A stretch of 64,000 nucleotides of DNA from positions 1 to 64,000 of the forward strand of contig DAOUQF010000001.1 in the NCBI GenBank assembly GCA_030625815.1, written 5' to 3'. The DNA is from Eubacteriales bacterium. Its GTDB lineage: Bacteria > Bacillota > Clostridia > Tissierellales > GPF-1. Numbering within the stretch: position 1 is the first letter of the stretch; the number at the start of each line of letters is the position of its first letter. Shown piece by piece: positions 61,227 to 64,000 of this stretch. Below the pieces are notes generated by a model, which was given only the letters and a program-made list of their open reading frames with translations, was not told the origin of the DNA and searched no databases. A program made the position numbers and the translations under genes.

Positions 61227-61505
61227 TTAATAATAGTTTTCTATTGATATGATTTCCACTTCGTAATTTTCTTCAATAAATCGAATGATATTGTCAAAAA
61301 TCTGCTGATTCAATTTGTTGCTATTGCTCACAACAGATATGCCTAAGGTGGCTTTGTTCAAAAGATCGTAGTCTTCAACTTCTGAGATACTCACATTAAA
61401 TTTATTATGCGTCTTGGTGATGATGCTTTTTATGACGCTTCTTTTATCTTTTAATGAAAACGAATCGAAAATCCGAATCACGATTTTATTTGCTTCTACA
61501 AACAT
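61227..61505 (-). CDS. DUF503/YlxP-family protein
   Basis: The 92-residue protein matches the YlxP/DUF503 fold (IVIRIFDSFSLKDKRSVIKSI; NVSISEVEDYDLLNKATLGI). Members are small conserved proteins of Firmicutes often near translation genes, function unknown. GAGGTGAAAAA precedes the ATG. It stands alone here. Confidence 0.88.
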   Translation of the reverse strand: MFVEANKIVIRIFDSFSLKDKRSVIKSIITKTHNKFNVSISEVEDYDLLNKATLGISVVSNSNKLNQQIFDNIIRFIEENYEVEIISIENYY

Positions 61506-61879
61506 TTTTTCACCTCAATTTAGCATTTCGTTACATTAACTATACCCTGACTCTACGTAAATTTGAATACTTTAAGTTTGAAAAGTGAGAAGAAATTTCG
61601 CGGATAAATAAAATGAGAGTTTAATTTCTTTGTAAACGACAGCGTGTAAATAAAACCGAATCGCTTTGTGATGCGAGTCTGGATATTCGGGATGAGGGGG
61701 AGTTTTTACCTCCTCTTTTTTAGTGGAAAGATAGGATAGGGAGCCATGGATTTCCATGGATAGGGTATTCATATTATAAATCGCCTTGGAGATGGCGGTA
61801 TATCGTTTGATTCACTTTTGAAGTGGGATAGAAATCGAAAAACGCATGTTATCTAATTGATCAAGTAAAGGAGCAAGGT

Positions 61880-63730
61880 ATGAAGAAGCCTGTAATTCGT
61901 ACGAGTAAAAATGGACCCTATGTCGTGCAACATATAAAGAAACTGAAGGAATCAAGAGGATCGGCGGTTCCAATCAAGGATCAAGCAATCGCCTTATGTC
62001 GCTGTGGAAAGTCGAAGAATAAGCCTTTTTGTGATGGCACCCACGGGAAAATCGGATTTGATTCTGTGAAAAAGGAGGATCGGATTCCTAGGCTATTAGA
62101 ATCATATATTGGAAAAGAAATTACGATTCACGATGATCGAGGCATATGCTCCCATGCCGGGTATTGTACCGATGGATTGCCGAAAGTTTTTCGCATAGGA
62201 ACAGAACCTTGGATTGATCCCGATGGGGAAATGTTTGAAAAAATTATTAAGACCATACGTAAATGCCCTTCAGGCGCTCTAAGCTATACAATCCATGGGA
62301 GTAAAGTCGATGCATTTTCGGATCATCCAGAGCTTCAAATAAGTGAAGATGGACCATACTATGTGCGGGGCGATATCGAGTTGGTAGACGATGATCATCC
62401 GCAAACCATGAATCATTATACCTTGTGCAGATGTGGTCACTCCAATAACAAACCATTTTGCACGGGGCAGCATTGGTATAAAAAATTTGAAGACAATGGG
62501 ATTGTTGGGGAGCGAGATACATGCGAATGTTCGGAGCGAGAAGCCTTTGACAATAAGGTTGATGCGATTCGGCAATTAGCCAGAACTGGAAAAAGCGAAA
62601 ATTCTGCCATGAGAACGTTAGAAGCTTTTCCGGATTTTACATCCATTTTATTTAAAGGGGCACAATTGGAACCAATGCCTTTAAACGGTGATGTGGGAGT
62701 GAATCTCGCAACGATCATTGGGAAACAGGCGAAGAAACCCTTATATTTATCCCTGCCGTTTTACGTCTCTCATATGTCCTTTGGCGCCATATCGAGAGAG
62801 GCGAAAATTGCACTGGCAAAAGGAACGACTCTGGTCGATACGGCTATGTGTTCCGGTGAAGGCGGTATGCTGCCTGAATCTAGAGCGGCTGCAAAGACGT
62901 ATATCTACGAGTTGGGCACAGCGGCATTCTCCCATGATGATGAAGTGATTCGCCAAGCGGACGCTGTCGAAATCAAAATTGGGCAAGCGGTAAAACCGGG
63001 GCTTGGCGGTCATTTGCCAATCGAGAAGATCACGCCTGAGATTGCGAAAATCAGAGGATTAAAGCCTGGCGAAGCATCGGTATCTCCAGGCAGGCTTTCC
63101 GGTGTGGACAAAATCGAAGATTTAATTGAACTGGTTGCGCATATACGGAATTTAACAGGCGGTGTTCCTGTAGGCATTAAGTTTTCAGCCGGACATATCG
63201 AAGCGGATTTAAAGCAAGCTCTGCAAGCGAACCCTGACTTTATTACCATTGACTGCCGAGGAGGCGCAACGGGTTCTTCCCCTAAATTCCTGAAGGATCA
63301 TGTAGGCGTTCCTGCAATTTATGCAATCACAAGGGCAAGAAAATACCTGGATCTTGTGGAGAGTGATGTAAGCCTTTGCATTACCGGAGGATTTCGAGAT
63401 GCAGCGGATATTGCGAAGGGTTTGGCATTAGGTGCGGATGCGATAGCACTTGCAACGGCTTCTTTGATTGCCATCGGCTGTTTGCAATCGAAGGTTTGTC
63501 ATACGGGAACTTGCCCTGCGGGAATTGCAACACAAGATGAAAATTTGAGAGCATTGTTTGATGAAGAAAAAGCATTGCTCCAGTTTCAGAATTTCTATCA
63601 AGGCACAGCGAAAGAGCTGGAGGTTTTTGCAAGATCAAACGGGAAAGATGACATTCATCAATTGCATGTAGAGGATTTGGTGACCATTAGCAATGAAGTG
63701 TCTACTCATACGGATATTTCACATGTTTGA
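61880..63730 (+). CDS. CDGSH-ferredoxin-glutamate synthase (GOGAT-like) fusion protein
   Basis: The 616-residue protein joins an N-terminal CDGSH iron-sulfur domain (CRCGKSKNKPFCDGTH, about 40-55), a divergent ferredoxin-like region (CSHAGYCTDGL; RKCPSGAL), a second CDGSH-type domain (CRCGHSNNKPFCTGQH, 183-198, with T-G-Q for D-G-S), and an FMN-binding glutamate-synthase domain (about 240-600) with the Fe-S motif VCHTGTCPAGIATQ. It lacks the glutaminase domain of true GltB, so it is an FMN-dependent electron-transfer enzyme of unknown substrate. Such fusions occur in anaerobes. AAAGGAGCAAGGT precedes the ATG. Confidence 0.9.
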   Translation: MKKPVIRTSKNGPYVVQHIKKLKESRGSAVPIKDQAIALCRCGKSKNKPFCDGTHGKIGFDSVKKEDRIPRLLESYIGKEITIHDDRGICSHAGYCTDGLPKVFRIGTEPWIDPDGEMFEKIIKTIRKCPSGALSYTIHGSKVDAFSDHPELQISEDGPYYVRGDIELVDDDHPQTMNHYTLCRCGHSNNKPFCTGQHWYKKFEDNGIVGERDTCECSEREAFDNKVDAIRQLARTGKSENSAMRTLEAFPDFTSILFKGAQLEPMPLNGDVGVNLATIIGKQAKKPLYLSLPFYVSHMSFGAISREAKIALAKGTTLVDTAMCSGEGGMLPESRAAAKTYIYELGTAAFSHDDEVIRQADAVEIKIGQAVKPGLGGHLPIEKITPEIAKIRGLKPGEASVSPGRLSGVDKIEDLIELVAHIRNLTGGVPVGIKFSAGHIEADLKQALQANPDFITIDCRGGATGSSPKFLKDHVGVPAIYAITRARKYLDLVESDVSLCITGGFRDAADIAKGLALGADAIALATASLIAIGCLQSKVCHTGTCPAGIATQDENLRALFDEEKALLQFQNFYQGTAKELEVFARSNGKDDIHQLHVEDLVTISNEVSTHTDISHV

Positions 63731-63748
63731 AGATTGTCCTAAAACATA

Positions 63749-63778
63749 ACAATACGGCAGCCTAGGCTGCCGTATTGT
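63749..63778. terminator. 30-base perfect palindrome between convergent genes
   Basis: ACAATACGGCAGCCT is followed at once by its reverse complement. There is no strong T-tract. It lies between the GOGAT-like gene and trpB and probably ends transcription in both directions. Confidence 0.75.
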
Positions 63779-63824
63779 CTGCTTATAAAATCAAATGAAT
63801 AAAGCTATGGCGGTTTAATCATTT

Positions 63825-64000
63825 GTTGGAGGCGATTGCATCATATCTATGATTTGATTGACGTCCTTGTCACCTCTACCAGAAAGGTTGACAATGATCG
63901 TTTGATCCGGATTTAGTGTCTTGGCAAGCTGCATTGCGTAAGCAATTGCATGAGCACTTTCGATTGCGGGGATGATCCCTTCTGTTTGTGATAAGGCAAA
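63825..64000 (-). CDS. trpB: Tryptophan synthase beta chain, 3' end (partial)
   Basis: The last 58 codons are visible, running off the right edge: [20 protein letters not shown] and [13 protein letters not shown], the typical C-terminal segment of TrpB that binds the PLP cofactor phosphate/ring region. TrpB condenses indole with serine to tryptophan. Nothing can be said of its operon from this window. Confidence 0.9.

Overview
The window reads as chromosome of a low-G+C Gram-positive anaerobe of the Clostridia type. The grounds are strong AGGAGG-type ribosome binding sites, GTG/TTG starts, lipobox-type binding proteins, an SLH-domain surface protein, YesM/YesN-type regulation and a probable selenoprotein. 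Genus is inference only (a Fusibacter- or Acidaminobacter-like organism would fit). No rRNA, tRNA or CRISPR array was seen.

Layout. 0-3 kb: edge of a probable IS21-like element that truncates a CPBP protease gene, its TetR regulator with two matching operators, decayed recombinase genes, and a chloramphenicol acetyltransferase. 3.4-11 kb: single genes and short operons (RNA/DNA methyltransferase, TetR + MDR oxidoreductase, LCM-like methyltransferase + CopZ-like metallochaperone, flavoprotein, XRE regulator). The metallochaperone appears to be read through an in-frame UGA as selenocysteine. 11-20.5 kb: DEAD-box helicase with a 60-bp perfect palindrome behind it, a 1536-residue S-layer-anchored protein, ZIP transporter, SnoaL-like protein, proline iminopeptidase-like hydrolase. 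20.6-26.4 kb: a very A+T-rich island with a dual-specificity-type phosphatase, a GGxSTSQY-repeat protein and a Gabija-type pair (OLD-family nuclease + UvrD-like helicase).

26.4-33.5 kb: a G+C-richer alpha-glucan (dextran / isomalto-oligosaccharide) operon: ROK regulator, GH15 glucosidase, binding protein, two permeases, GH66 enzyme. 33.5-50 kb: modules separated by partial copies of the 3' end of the GH66 gene, all in the same orientation: a TerB/SAP/PD-(D/E)XK-like nuclease; a PfkB kinase; an mgl-type galactose/glucose ABC transporter with acetyltransferase, hexokinase and a binding-protein/histidine-kinase/AraC-regulator sensor set; a BcrA-type ABC exporter with an SGNH hydrolase. One relic near 36.5 kb keeps both the 5' end of the ROK gene and the 3' end of the GH66 gene, so the whole operon was probably duplicated and then deleted.

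50-64 kb: hydrolase, DJ-1/PfpI protein, Phd-Uma2 fusion, DUF2809 protein, a GntR-controlled operon (DUF5058 membrane protein, second membrane protein, M20 peptidase), a triosephosphate isomerase homologue with YjbQ, two flavodoxin-fold reductases, a DUF503 protein, a CDGSH-ferredoxin-glutamate synthase fusion, and the 3' end of trpB at the right edge.

The points most worth following are the CopZ-like UGA candidate, the GH66 3'-end punctuation, and the uncharacterised companions of the Gabija-type genes.
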